NCBI GenBank assembly: GCA_014529385.2 | Contig: CM043965.1 | Coordinates: 60,528,433-60,592,432 of the forward strand | Length of the DNA: 64,000 bases | Reading direction: 5' to 3' | Origin: Adiantum capillus-veneris | Lineage: Eukaryota; Streptophyta; Polypodiopsida; Polypodiales; Pteridaceae | Part shown: positions 37,801-44,192 of the stretch, in pieces | How positions within the stretch are numbered: the stretch's first letter is position 1 | Layout of the letters: each line of letters begins with the position of its first letter | Notes under the pieces: generated by a model | What the model saw: only the letters and a program-made list of their open reading frames with translations | The model's database searches: none | Told to the model about the DNA's origin: nothing | Program-made: the position numbers and the translations under genes

Positions 37801-40800
37801 CGGGCCTGGAGGCATTCAAGGAGGTGTATGCATGACTATTACGGACTCATGGCAGCCAACCATTGTCGGTAGAGGTATTATTGTGCCAGGCAAGACCCAA
37901 TGGATCCCTATGAAGATTCAAGGTAGCCCTATGGGCTTCTTGAACATCTATATGCCCAACCATGCAAGTGCACGAGCTGAATTTTGGCCGCATATTGCCT
38001 CATGTAGAGCAGTGGTGTGTAGGGGGAGACTTCAACATGTAGGAGGACTCCTCAGACAAGATTGGAGGCGGCCATGCTACGGTTCACGGGGCTGAGTTGG
38101 CAGCTTGGGACCTTGAGGATTTCAGATATATGGCAGCATGCAGGCTTTGTTCACCCCTCAGACAACCTCTCTTTCTCTAGGTCTGACCGCAGAGTAGAGG
38201 GCGTGAACCTATTTAGGATAGATTGCTTTTACACTAGTGAACACATTTGTGACATGGGAGGATCAATTTGCATTTTGGCAGGGACAACCTTTTTTATCAT
38301 GCGCCAATGATTATCACTGTGTCAGAGAAAGAGTCTAGTGGCATGTCTACTACGTATCCCATGCAAGATTCTACTAGATACAGAGCTCAAAGAGCAAATT
38401 GTGGCACTTTGGATGGAGAGTTTGTACACGCAAGATACCCTTGCTGCTAGAGTGGCCACTAGTCTTGCGGAGATTAGTTGTTTCTTCCTTCAGGAGTCTG
38501 CACCTCGCTTACCTGCAATCAAGGAGGAGGAGAGGCAGCTGTGACGAGGCATTGCATCTTTGCAGCGGATGCGGGAGCATCATCCTGATAGCTCCTAGAT
38601 GGAGGAACAGATACAACAGGCTCGGCAGAGCTGATTACCGTTGAGGAGCGGCGCCACAATTTTGTCTTCCATCGTCAGGCATCTCAGTGGACCCACGTGG
38701 GAGACAGGGTTACTCGCGAGTTTTTTGAGACTGTGGATCCTCAACAAGCACGCACCAATGTTAGCCAGTTGAGGAGGCTCAATGGGTCAGTTACTACTAA
38801 GCCCGAGGATATGCGTGCACTTGCTACTGACTTTTACCGTGAGCTGCTTTTAGCCGAGCCACAATCTGAGCGCCCAGATGCATGCAGAGAGCAGGTATGA
38901 GCAGAGATGCCTTGCTTAGTCACTAAGGAGATGCGCCAGAGGCTTGAGATGCCTCTCTAGTCAAAGGAGTTTTACGAGGCCCTCAGGGCACTTCTGCGGG
39001 GCAACTTCGTAGGGGAGGATGATTTGACTCCCAGTTTCTTCTTGGAGTATTGGGAGATGCTTGGTCTTGACCTATGCAACGCTTATCAATAAATTTTGCA
39101 TACTGGTAAGATGTTGGACAGTATGAGTGAGAAGCAGAGTAACCGCGAAACGTTTCAAACCCGAAACATTTCACCCTGAAACGTGGTGTTTCACCCCGAA
39201 ACGTTTCACCATAGGCTAAGGACTCACTGAAACACCAGACCGAAAGGCCAATTATGTGTATATATAGTGTTATGTATAGACAACATAGGTGTTCACAATG
39301 CAATGAGTAGAAACACATGCTATGTTAACCTTGAAATAGCATATACATAATAAATAGATAACTATTTAATGCCCAAATTCTCAAACGAGATTTTTTTTCA
39401 ATAGGCGTTTCACCTTGCAGGTGAAATGTTTCGGCCGTTCCACCCGTTTCGCGTTTCAGGCCTGCTGAAACGCGTTTCGTGGTTTCGCTGGTGAGAAGAA
39501 TAATCACCTGAAATATGGAACCACTAAAACCCGGAAGTCACTTGCCAAGCCGGTAGAACATTGCAACAATATTGAACTTGAATGGAAAACAACAAATTAA
39601 TCTTGAAAATATACTATAGACAAGAGAGAGTAGTGGATGCACTCTCAGAAGCACCAGCCCCTCAACTAGGCGTCCCTCGCCATATTTCCTTATCTAATGA
39701 TGGACTGTCAAGGTTAAACTGTTCAGAGTGCACACAGTGTATCTCTGAAGTCATAATCTGAGACTAATGGTACCCTGGCCTCTCTTCCAATTATAATAGG
39801 ACACCTTGCTTAACACTTTCGGTATAACTGTCAAGGTTATAACTGTTCAGAGTGCACACACTCTTATCTCTGAAGTCACAATCTGAGACTAATGGTACCC
39901 TGGCCTCTCTTTCAATTATGGTTGGGGATAATAGGCCACCTTGCTTAACACTTCCGGTAATAGCAAGCTCCTCCAAGAATCCACTTGGGGCTTACATTGG
40001 AGAACCTTTCTTTTTAAGGTGAGGTTAGGCAGCCTAAACTTCCTCTCAATTAGTTCAATTCCCCTTTAGTTTTTGTGAAGATTGTTTGCTGCTTTGTGCA
40101 AGGATTTTTGTTCTACAATGGAAAAAATTGTTAGAATTCTTGTGTGTTAATGGTCAATACAGAGGATACGTGCTCTTCAGGACATTCTTAGTAATTCCAA
40201 TCTTGTCACTGGAATGGTACACTGAACCCGATTGGATTGGGAGTCTGTCAAGCACGATGATCTGTCATAAAAGAGGATGTGTGGTTTTGATGAAATTCTT
40301 AGTACACTCCAATCTTGTCCATATTATGGTATGCAGACCAGACTGGATTGGGTGTCTGTCATGCATGATGAAGTGTTTCTCTGCTTACAGACACACAATC
40401 CAATATGGTCCACATGCCAAGAGGCAGCACGTTTTTCAGGATCAGTCTGAGTTGTTCACCACTACTAAAATTCTGTGAGCAGTAGCTGAAAACATTAGTT
40501 AAGAACACATTTACATATGCAACGGTGGACCCTCAGGCAAGGACAGATTTACCATAGACACTGGGCAGTAGACAAACTAACAAGGATTGGTTGTCTACAG
40601 AAGTCTCCACATTACTACAACCAGCATTGGGTGGCCATGGTTCCTTCCAATCCAGCTGACGTATCTGTAAGGCACTCGCAATTCTCTTTGATTTTCGTGA
40701 GTTCAACAGGGCATTTCTGTGACAGTTATCGAGAACATCCACATCGAAATCTGTGACACAAGCAGTCAAAAATTTACACTCTCGGCACACACACACTATT

Positions 40801-42105
40801 GAGTTAAAACAACAGAAACAAGATGCTAAACCCAAAACCTGTCAAAAATACTAGCCGAGCTTTGGCAGCCAGCAGAATTCCCAAAAGTCCTGTACAAAAA
40901 TGTAAAGAAAGGACTTCAAAACTGCAAAGAGCATGAACTTGAACACTGTAGGCAACACTCAGTTATCACCCTTATTTGAGAAAGCATCCGTGCCTGAACA
41001 TGGCTTTCATGAATTGGACTAAGCAGAAACTTTGCAAGCTTGGGTAAAACCTTGAGAAGAGAAATTTTCTTTATTTAAGAAAACATCCCTTTGAACATGG
41101 CTTTCGTAGTACCAATGCAAGCTTGGGCAAAAAACTGAGAAGAGAAAGCTTGCAAGTCCATAAGCAACTTAAATGCTGCATACCTGTTCCTGCCCCAAGC
41201 TCAAGTGCAATCACGTCATCGAGTTCAGCGGTGGTTTGCATCTTATGCAACAAGAAATCACCAAGTAGGAAAGAAGCCTTCCAAATCTGTCCGTAAGTAC
41301 CATATGAGATTTATTGATGCACACAATAAGCTTGTCACCAATCTGCCTCTCTGCATGTACAACACTTAAAAACAGCATTTGATTTGAATACCTGTAAGCC
41401 CACATAAGGGAGCGTTGTTCTAGCATGGTGGTGAATAACAATAGTGCGTCCCATTGTATCCTCTGAAAAACAGAAAATGTAAGCCAACTATCAGTAGAAA
41501 CTATATCTTATTATAAGTAAGGTCTCTCAATCCAAGTAAGCTCCTGTATTGTAGGGATAGTCCAATGTCATCAAGCAAATGCCCTAGGAAAAATTCAACA
41601 AAACGTCTTCTTTCATAGATAATGTTCCTCCTCCTTAAAACACGGGCAAATTGCTTTGTAATAGAGGGGAAAATAAACTCAGATCAAGCCATTGCTTCAA
41701 TTCAAATATCTAGCAAATATCTAGCTCTTGAACACATAACAGGTCACCCAAGCAATTCATATTCTCTAGAAACCACTGTAATCAAGGGCGAATGCTTAGC
41801 AAGTTTCAAGATGAATCCTTAGTTCATAATGCTTTCAATATAGCAACGCAACAGAGGTCTTGTAAAAGAATCGAATTCTGACCAATTCTACAAACCCATA
41901 CCATTATGCATACAATTTCTTCTCCGGCGGGGAATAACAAGGTCTCCAGTTTCGTCCACTAGCACATGATTGTCAATAGATTGTTCTGAGAGAAGGAAAT
42001 TGTCTGTAGTGACATTAACATCAGCTACTGCTGAATTATCACCCTTACTTGTGTCCTCAGATACACAACATTCTCCCATGATTTGAAGATTGTCATCATT
42101 ATCCA
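17585..42105 (-). CDS. METTL22: METTL22-like methyltransferase gene, eight exons, 5' end not found
   Basis: Exons in coding order: 42105-41902, 41462-41392, 41286-41184, 40889-40839, 40750-40582, 18266-18125, 18050-17942, 17718-17585. All have AG/GT borders and the phases agree, giving 326 codons plus stop. Landmarks: [14 protein letters not shown] (about 49-62), [15 protein letters not shown] (87-101), the SAM-binding glycine loop ELGAGTG (120-126), [49 protein letters not shown], and a C-terminal LELWEI. This order is that of METTL22 / methyltransferase-16 family proteins, SAM-dependent protein lysine methyltransferases. The start methionine exon is missing from the part seen. The intron 18267-40581 is 22.3 kb of nested transposons. 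The frame is undamaged, so the gene is probably functional. Confidence 0.85.
17942..18050 (-). CDS. METTL22: METTL22-like exon G
   Basis: 109 bases, starting in phase 0 after ACATGCAG. It encodes [18 protein letters not shown] and [10 protein letters not shown]. The donor is G|GTAAGG. Confidence 0.9.
18125..18266 (-). CDS. METTL22: METTL22-like exon F
   Basis: 142 bases with acceptor TGCTTTCAG and donor AGA|GTAAGT. It encodes [16 protein letters not shown] and [16 protein letters not shown], the conserved post-motif block of METTL22-type enzymes. It is separated from exon E by 22.3 kb. Confidence 0.9.
18370..18605. repeat. Imperfect tandem duplication in intron
   Basis: Two units (from about 18371 and about 18508) share CTGAAGGTTTT, GACATCCAGATAATATAC, CATTCTAATACTCACTTATC and GCCATGTCACA(A)TGTAAA. 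Inner CTCACTTATCCA words are repeated too. No coding role is seen. Confidence 0.7.
18850..20493 (-). mobile_element. Putative LTR-element internal region
   Basis: The minus-strand internal side of the primer site at 20494-20505. It holds the 427-bp duplication and short open frames without recognised gag or pol motifs. No 3' LTR was found on the left, so the element is either non-autonomous or truncated. Confidence 0.35.
19038..19893. repeat. 427-bp tandem duplication
   Basis: Unit 1 (about 19038-19464) and unit 2 (about 19465-19891) are nearly identical, with offset 427. Both contain AAATTTCCAAAAGAC, GGATGGTGATGATGCATC and CTCCTCAAAGATAGAGGCTC. The high identity points to a recent duplication. 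The long open frames reading through both units have no recognisable domain and arise because the repeat happens to lack stops. Confidence 0.85.
20494..20505 (-). other. tRNA-Met-type primer-binding site
   Basis: On the minus strand it reads TAGTATCAGAGC, one base off the TGGTATCAGAGC initiator-tRNA-Met primer site. It follows an LTR-like end CTCCTGACA. Confidence 0.6.
20659..20738. repeat. (TG)n(GA)n microsatellite
   Basis: About 43 bases of TG followed by about 36 bases of GA within the putative LTR. Confidence 0.93.
20752..21017. repeat. 133-bp tandem duplication
   Basis: Two adjacent units (20752-20884, 20885-21017) share TATTAAC(A/G)TCTTCAAAAGG and AATAGTGGGTAGGG, with few differences. 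Confidence 0.88.
21262..22194 (-). pseudogene. LINE family 2 ORF2 C-terminal region
   Basis: 22194-21586 and 21519-21262 are one frame interrupted by a TGA at 21583-21585. After that stop come SRICQVY and [16 protein letters not shown], a damaged version of the Cys-x2-Cys ... His-x4-Cys cluster found at the end of many LINE ORF2 proteins. The region between 22455 and 22195 is frameshifted relative to the RT. Confidence 0.6.
22458..23669 (-). pseudogene. LINE family 2 reverse transcriptase
   Basis: 403 open codons. RT motifs in order: [64 protein letters not shown] and the catalytic [11 protein letters not shown]. The finger-to-palm region looks complete. The frame differs from the flanking endonuclease and C-terminal parts, so the element is not active as it stands. 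The clade cannot be fixed by eye; it is not the plant L1-like type of copies A-D. Confidence 0.85.
23683..24707 (-). pseudogene. LINE family 2 AP-type endonuclease
   Basis: Motifs: [10 protein letters not shown] near 24655 in one frame, then [25 protein letters not shown] and [10 protein letters not shown] in another. These are the Asn, Glu, Asp-Asn and Asp-His sites of the APE-like nuclease that nicks target DNA. There is a TGA at 24358-24360 and at least one frameshift. The ORF2 ATG (24707) overlaps the ORF1 TGA as ATGA. Confidence 0.75.
24704..25711 (-). pseudogene. LINE family 2 ORF1: coiled coil plus RRM-like
   Basis: One frame of about 335 codons with a single TAA at 25184-25186. Residues 40-150 are highly charged heptad-like helix ([28 protein letters not shown]). 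After the stop come [15 protein letters not shown] and [20 protein letters not shown] and a basic C-terminal block. Coiled coil, RRM and C-terminal domain is the layout of L1-type ORF1p RNA chaperones. It differs from the DUF4283/CCHC ORF1 of the other LINE family in this window. Confidence 0.7.
25784..26466 (-). repeat. 3' LTR of element 1
   Basis: 683 bp. It contains a GA run (25876-25904), the poly(A)/hairpin module (hairpin 25950-25968, AT-rich signal near 25990) and a CTT-rich stretch near 26362. It is close to the 5' LTR in sequence. Confidence 0.85.
26467..27785 (-). other. Internal region with hairpin modules
   Basis: No coding sequence of note. Two kinds of short inverted repeat recur. 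AAGGAG-TTAGCTT-CTCCTT is present three times in a 33-bp spacing (about 26590-26680). CTCCCGCAT...GGTCCGGGCCGGGAG is present near 26888, near 26946 and degenerate near 27028. Both kinds recur in element 2. They may be RNA packaging or structural signals; this is inference. Confidence 0.6.
27786..27797 (-). other. Primer-binding site, element 1
   Basis: Exact TGGTATCAGAGC on the minus strand, complementary to the 3' end of initiator tRNA-Met, one base from the LTR end. Confidence 0.9.
27799..28482 (-). repeat. 5' LTR of element 1
   Basis: 684 bp. It shares with the 3' LTR the GA run (27891-27919), the hairpin at 27964-27982, GGCCCCATCGGACGGGG and the terminal CTGACGTGTCAAAG. Sequence beginning TGTAACAAATTGCTGACGTG at the right window edge (63927) belongs to the same LTR family. 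Confidence 0.85.
28483..28845 (-). other. Leader-like sequence right of element 1
   Basis: The minus strand is open over 28640-28490 ([18 protein letters not shown]), a helical charged stretch that could be the beginning of the family 2 LINE leader or ORF1, now cut off by element 1. The rest is unassigned. A direct repeat GTCGACGGCCCCTCA occurs at about 28812 and 28969, flanking the GA microsatellite. Confidence 0.3.
28846..28918. repeat. (GA)n microsatellite
   Basis: A GA run of about 72 bases between direct repeats of GTCGACGGCCCCTCA. Confidence 0.95.
29001..31271 (-). mobile_element. Non-autonomous LTR retrotransposon, element 2
   Basis: Same family and orientation as element 1. The 5' LTR is 30650-31271. 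The 3' LTR is reduced to its first 100 bp or so (about 29001-29101). The primer site (30637-30648) has one change, TGGTATTAGAGC. The internal region has two AAGGAG hairpins (29199-29250) and three CTCCCGCAT hairpins (near 29470, 29528 and 29655). No gag or pol. Confidence 0.78.
30650..31271 (-). repeat. 5' LTR of element 2
   Basis: 622 bp, TGTCACAAAC-type start through TGACA end on the minus strand. The GA run is nearly lost (30730-30740). The hairpin module is at 30784-30802. Confidence 0.8.
31358..31970 (+). repeat. LTR of another retroelement (element 3)
   Basis: It starts TGTCACAAAGTGCTGACGTGG, resembling the TGTAACAAATTGCTGACGTG start of elements 1 and 2, and ends CCTATAACA directly before a primer site. 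It contains AATAATAAAAAAATACCGG, the hairpin GGCACC-loop-GGGGCC (31761-31779), and a CT run (31806-31894) in the same order as elements 1 and 2. No second LTR was found. Confidence 0.7.
31806..31894. repeat. (CT)n microsatellite in LTR
   Basis: A CT run of about 88 bases just downstream of the hairpin module in the LTR. Confidence 0.95.
31972..31983 (+). other. Primer-binding site, element 3
   Basis: CGGTATCAGAGC, one base from the tRNA-Met primer consensus, one base after the LTR end. Confidence 0.8.
31984..32940 (+). pseudogene. Element 3 internal region with gag relic
   Basis: Charged leader sequence, then at 32648-32938 a frame with [18 protein letters not shown] and [16 protein letters not shown]. 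This matches the start of the Ty3/gypsy gag core at 52255 ([32 protein letters not shown]). Sequence of LINE copy C follows at about 32941 and cuts it off. It is an old gypsy gag remnant; no pol is seen. Confidence 0.6.
32941..33402 (+). pseudogene. LINE copy C, 5' part
   Basis: A 5'UTR-like stretch with a 14-base C run (33060-33073), then an ORF1 start near 33193 that aligns with MEAPA...[21 protein letters not shown] and the RPSRGE block. It stops abruptly at about 33402 where gypsy sequence begins. The exact 5' border is uncertain. Confidence 0.65.
33413..36041 (-). pseudogene. Gypsy (minus) gag-protease-RT fragment
   Basis: Gag starts at ATG 36041 ([11 protein letters not shown]), with a Gln/Pro/Gly-rich N-terminus, then the gag core ([18 protein letters not shown]), a CCHC knuckle ([14 protein letters not shown]), protease ([21 protein letters not shown]) and RT up to the [11 protein letters not shown] motif. 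It is broken by a gag frameshift near 35295, TGA codons near 35100 and 34494, and a TAA between the two protease halves near 34159. That TAA is shared with the plus-strand copy. Confidence 0.85.
36149..37627 (-). repeat. 5' LTR of truncated gypsy element
   Basis: 1,479 bp, from TGTCACCAGCGTGTG (at 37627) to GGCCGGTTTCA (at 36149). It retains AATAAAGAAATACCGAAAGG and the hairpin (36320-36338). It aligns over its length with the LTRs at 49850 and 57051. Confidence 0.9.
37628..39126 (+). pseudogene. LINE copy C, ORF2 endonuclease and RT start
   Basis: It resumes at about codon 12 of ORF2. Endonuclease pieces: [28 protein letters not shown] and ILAGTTF. Pre-RT pieces: [22 protein letters not shown] and FFLEYWE. 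Frameshifts and stops abound. It ends near GACAGTATGAGTGAG, at the target duplication of a hAT-type MITE. The catalytic RT is absent. Confidence 0.75.
39127..39498. mobile_element. hAT-type MITE with 8-bp TSD
   Basis: A 356-bp element (39135-39490) flanked by the perfect 8-base duplication GTGAGAAG (39127-39134 and 39491-39498). The ends are CAGAGTAACCGCGAAACG and, inverted, CAGCGAAACCACGAAACG. Eight-base duplications and CAG.G termini are hallmarks of the hAT superfamily. It is internally rich in GAAACGTTTC-type words and has no transposase, so it depends on a hAT transposase elsewhere. Confidence 0.8.
39500..40020 (-). mobile_element. LTR fragment with hairpin module and tandem repeat
   Basis: The minus strand shows GATAAGGAAATATGGCGAGG followed by the hairpin GACGCC-loop-GGGGCT (39657-39675), a diverged version of the LTR module. 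A 123-bp tandem duplication (from 39704 and from 39827) shares ACTGTCAAGGTTA and GGTACCCTGGCCTCTCTT. No LTR ends were fixed. Confidence 0.45.
40160..40385. repeat. Diverged ~112-bp tandem repeat in intron
   Basis: Two units share ATTCTTAGTA, TCCAATCTTGTC, GATTGG(A)TTGG and GTCTGTCA.GCA.GATGA. It lies between the hAT MITE/LTR fragment and exon E. It also resembles host coding words, but no open frame is maintained. Confidence 0.5.
40582..40750 (-). CDS. METTL22: METTL22-like exon E
   Basis: 169 bases. It completes the Asp of VFLTD and encodes [15 protein letters not shown] and LDWKEPWPP. The acceptor is TTGTGTCACAG. The 3' border is less certain: the donor TT|GTTAGT was chosen because it is the one in the right phase for the next exon (18266). 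Others (for example G|GTTGTA at 40622) would break the frame. Confidence 0.75.
40839..40889 (-). CDS. METTL22: METTL22-like exon D
   Basis: A short 51-base exon with acceptor TTTTTGTACAG and donor G|GTTTTG. It completes the Gly of GAGTG and encodes [16 protein letters not shown]. The small size makes it easy to miss, but the phase on both sides is exact. Confidence 0.85.
41184..41286 (-). CDS. METTL22: METTL22-like exon C with SAM motif
   Basis: 103 bases encoding [16 protein letters not shown] and ending in ALELGAGT plus the first base of Gly. This is the core SAM-binding motif I. The donor is G|GTATGC. Confidence 0.9.
41392..41462 (-). CDS. METTL22: METTL22-like exon B
   Basis: 71 bases with acceptor TTTTTCAG and donor CAG|GTATTC. 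It encodes [12 protein letters not shown]...YVGLQ, the segment just before the methyltransferase fold. It ends in phase 0. Confidence 0.85.
41902..42105 (-). CDS. METTL22: METTL22-like exon A (first seen)
   Basis: The acceptor is TTGGTGCAG and the donor is G|GTATGG. The exon supplies an acidic, low-conservation N-terminal part and then the conserved [14 protein letters not shown] block. It begins with two bases of a split codon, so at least one more exon lies upstream (right). It ends with one base that pairs with the AG of the next exon to give Glu. Confidence 0.8.
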
Positions 42106-42699
42106 CTGCACCAAGAAAAAGAAATGCTTAGAATCTGGAAGTTGAACCCTCAGTTCAGACTAAAACAAGTGGAAGATCACTATGGCAGGAAGAAAAATAT
42201 GCCAATGGTTTTTGAGGCGAAACAACAAAAGGAATGGGCTGCTTAAATAGATGGGAGGGTCCTCATCACAGAACGTCAGTCAGTATGACAGTGCACGGCC
42301 ATGGGACTCTAAAAAGACAATGTAGAATTGTCATGGATCCCTAAAGTTATTTTGATGACACAATCCAAGATAGGGACATTACTTTATACACGGAGACATA
42401 CCGATGTACAATGAGAAAGTGCCTGGATATACGTGAAAGTTGTTTTATTGTCTCAAATCACATACACCCCTTGGCTCCCATTTGCAGAGTGACTTCAGTA
42501 CCTGCAGTACCTCAGCCCTCTGGCCTTTCCAGCCATAAGAACCCCTAGCATTTTTACAACCCGGACTCAGCCATCAGCCCATCACCAAACTCAGCCATCA
42601 GCCCATTGCCAACTTCAGCAGCAAAATCAGCCCAACGTTTTCAGATTTCAGCCTAGCCTCATCATCAATTTGCAGATCCAGTCTAATCAGCCCAGCGTT
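42106..42699. other. Intron 5' of exon A; nothing recognised
   Basis: No exon of the METTL22-like gene, transposon end or RNA gene was recognised. It is AT-balanced non-coding DNA. Confidence 0.4.
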
Positions 42700-43056
42700 T
42701 TCAGTTTTCAGCCCGTAGCCTCGCAGATCCAAGCATAGTAGCAAGGTCTCATCAGAATCTCAACATCTACGACCATTGTATTAGCAATTGTGCAATCTAA
42801 AGTAAATACCTCTCTAGCGATAGAGAGGGGGGCCCTTGAAGGGGCATTTAGGACCCCCTCTGGTGTTAGTCTCCTTTCTCTCTCTCTTTCACTCAAAGAA
42901 CCTTCACTCAGTATGATTCTCTCCTCTCTCTCTCTAGTCTTTGCACATCTCTCACATGAAGTAAAAGGGATCTCTCTTATGAGTAAGAGGAACCTTGAGT
43001 ATACACTAAGCACTCATCCTGAGCATTCCCTATCAATCACTTCCGTTGCACATTAC
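42700..43056 (+). mobile_element. Diverged LTR 3' fragment
   Basis: It resembles the 3' portion of the LTRs at 59660-60500 and 62420-63250: GCGATAGAGAGGGG, a TCTCTCTCT-rich stretch, GGAACCTTGAG, CACTCATC.TGAGCA and CACTTCCGTTGCACATTACA. It is clearly older than those copies. Confidence 0.55.
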
Positions 43057-43062
43057 AACCAA

Positions 43063-43130
43063 ACTTGGTGAGAGTTTTTCCATTGGTGGAGTTTGCTTAC
43101 CACAACATTGTTCATACTTCAACGAGGATG
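43063..43130 (+). pseudogene. Integrase core relic
   Basis: The frame reads FPLVEFAYHNIVHTSTRMF then stop. LVEFAYHN..H.ST is the hallmark of the retrotransposon integrase C-terminal core (compare LPLVEYAYNNTVHSSTGKAPF at 55770-55830). The diverged LTR fragment at 42700-43056 directly precedes it, so an LTR probably inserted in, or recombined with, an old gypsy polyprotein. Confidence 0.5.
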
Positions 43131-43271
43131 TTTTGATAGGTTTTAGGGCTAGGGTTTCTCATCGAGGTCATAAACACATCTGATCAATGCGTCCCTCTGC
43201 CAGTCACAAAGATTCACTCTCCCTAGAAAGGTGGTCCATGCCAATCTCTATGTCAAAGTCAGAATCCTTTG

Positions 43272-43590
43272 TGTCACGTGCACGTCTAACCCTATGTGTA
43301 CGTGGACAAGCTACTTCATGACATGGGTTAAGTTCAGTTAAATTCGGAAGTGTTCTGGCACTTTTGTGAGTCTGTTCGCAGACTGTGCATGTCCAGGCAC
43401 TTAGAGTAGATGCATATCCTCTGGTTGCACACAGCATGATCATCAGATTTCCATCAGAACCCATCAGGAGCATTTTCACAGTGCATAGACCTATTTTCCC
43501 TATTTTTGACATTTTTCACTTATTATTTTTAAGTGATTTTTGTTGGGAACTAGGTAGGGCAATTTTAAGTATATAAAGAAACCTAGCGCT
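43272..43590 (+). repeat. 5' LTR, left part (TSD CTTTG element)
   Basis: From TGTCACGTGCACG to the LINE B target AAAGAAACCTAGCGCT. It has the promoter-like GGTAGGGCAATTTTAAG with TATATAAA at 43570-43577. It continues after LINE B at 59660. Confidence 0.88.
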
Positions 43591-43775
43591 GATTCATTCC
43601 CCGGCTCGCTGCTGTTGTTTCCCCTTCGCTGCGCCATCGTCCCCCCCCCCCCCCCCCCCCCCACCCCCCCCGTATATAAAGAAACCTAGCGCTGATTCAT
43701 TCCCCGGCTCGCTGCTGCTGTTTCCCCTTCCCCCCCCCCCACAGCAATGCCCGCTTGCCCTCTCTGCCCCCCCAG
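43570..43775. repeat. 103-bp tandem duplication across host/LINE junction
   Basis: TATATAAAGAAACC...GTTTCCCCTTC occurs at 43570 and again at 43673. Each unit includes the end of the host LTR, the LINE target site and the first LINE bases, so the duplication happened after the LINE inserted. C-runs separate the units. Confidence 0.85.
43575..43590. repeat. Target-site duplication of LINE copy B (left)
   Basis: AAAGAAACCTAGCGCT, 16 bases, repeated exactly at 59644-59659 after the LINE poly(A). The empty site is visible in the 3' LTR near 62732-62747. Confidence 0.92.
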
Positions 43776-43992
43776 CCAGCCCTCGCTGCCCCGCTCGTCC
43801 GCGCGCTGCCCCATCCCTGTTATAGCAATTCGCGTCGCTGCCGCTACTGCCGCCCCCGCCCGCTGCTGCAGCCCCGTCCGCCACAGCCACCACTGCCGTC
43901 CGCTGCCGACCCCCTGTTGTATGCAGCCGCTCCCGCCATTGCAATCCTCGCCTACTGCTGCCAACGCTCCCGCATTAGCCGCCCCCGCCCGT

Positions 43993-43994
<2 letters not shown>

Positions 43995-44051
<57 letters not shown>
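43995..44051. repeat. 57-base C homopolymer in LINE 5'UTR
   Basis: An uninterrupted C run within the LINE copy B 5'UTR. Shorter C runs are at 43641-43662 and 43728-43740. It is an unusually long homopolymer; the true length may be uncertain because of sequencing slippage. Confidence 0.9.
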
Positions 44052-44053
<2 letters not shown>

Positions 44054-44192
44054 CCTGCCTGCTCTTTTTTCTCCCTATTGCATTCTGCAAGTCGGCTCCT
44101 ACAACACTCAGTCCTTTTTGGGGCAGTGCTTTGCGTGCCAAGTTGCAGATTCCGCCCGCCGCCCTCTTCTTACGCCACAGCAGTAAACACAG

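Noticed and set aside
40620-40622. Alternative donor for METTL22-like exon E (G|GTTGTA)
   Set aside because: It gives the wrong phase for joining exon F and would create an early stop.
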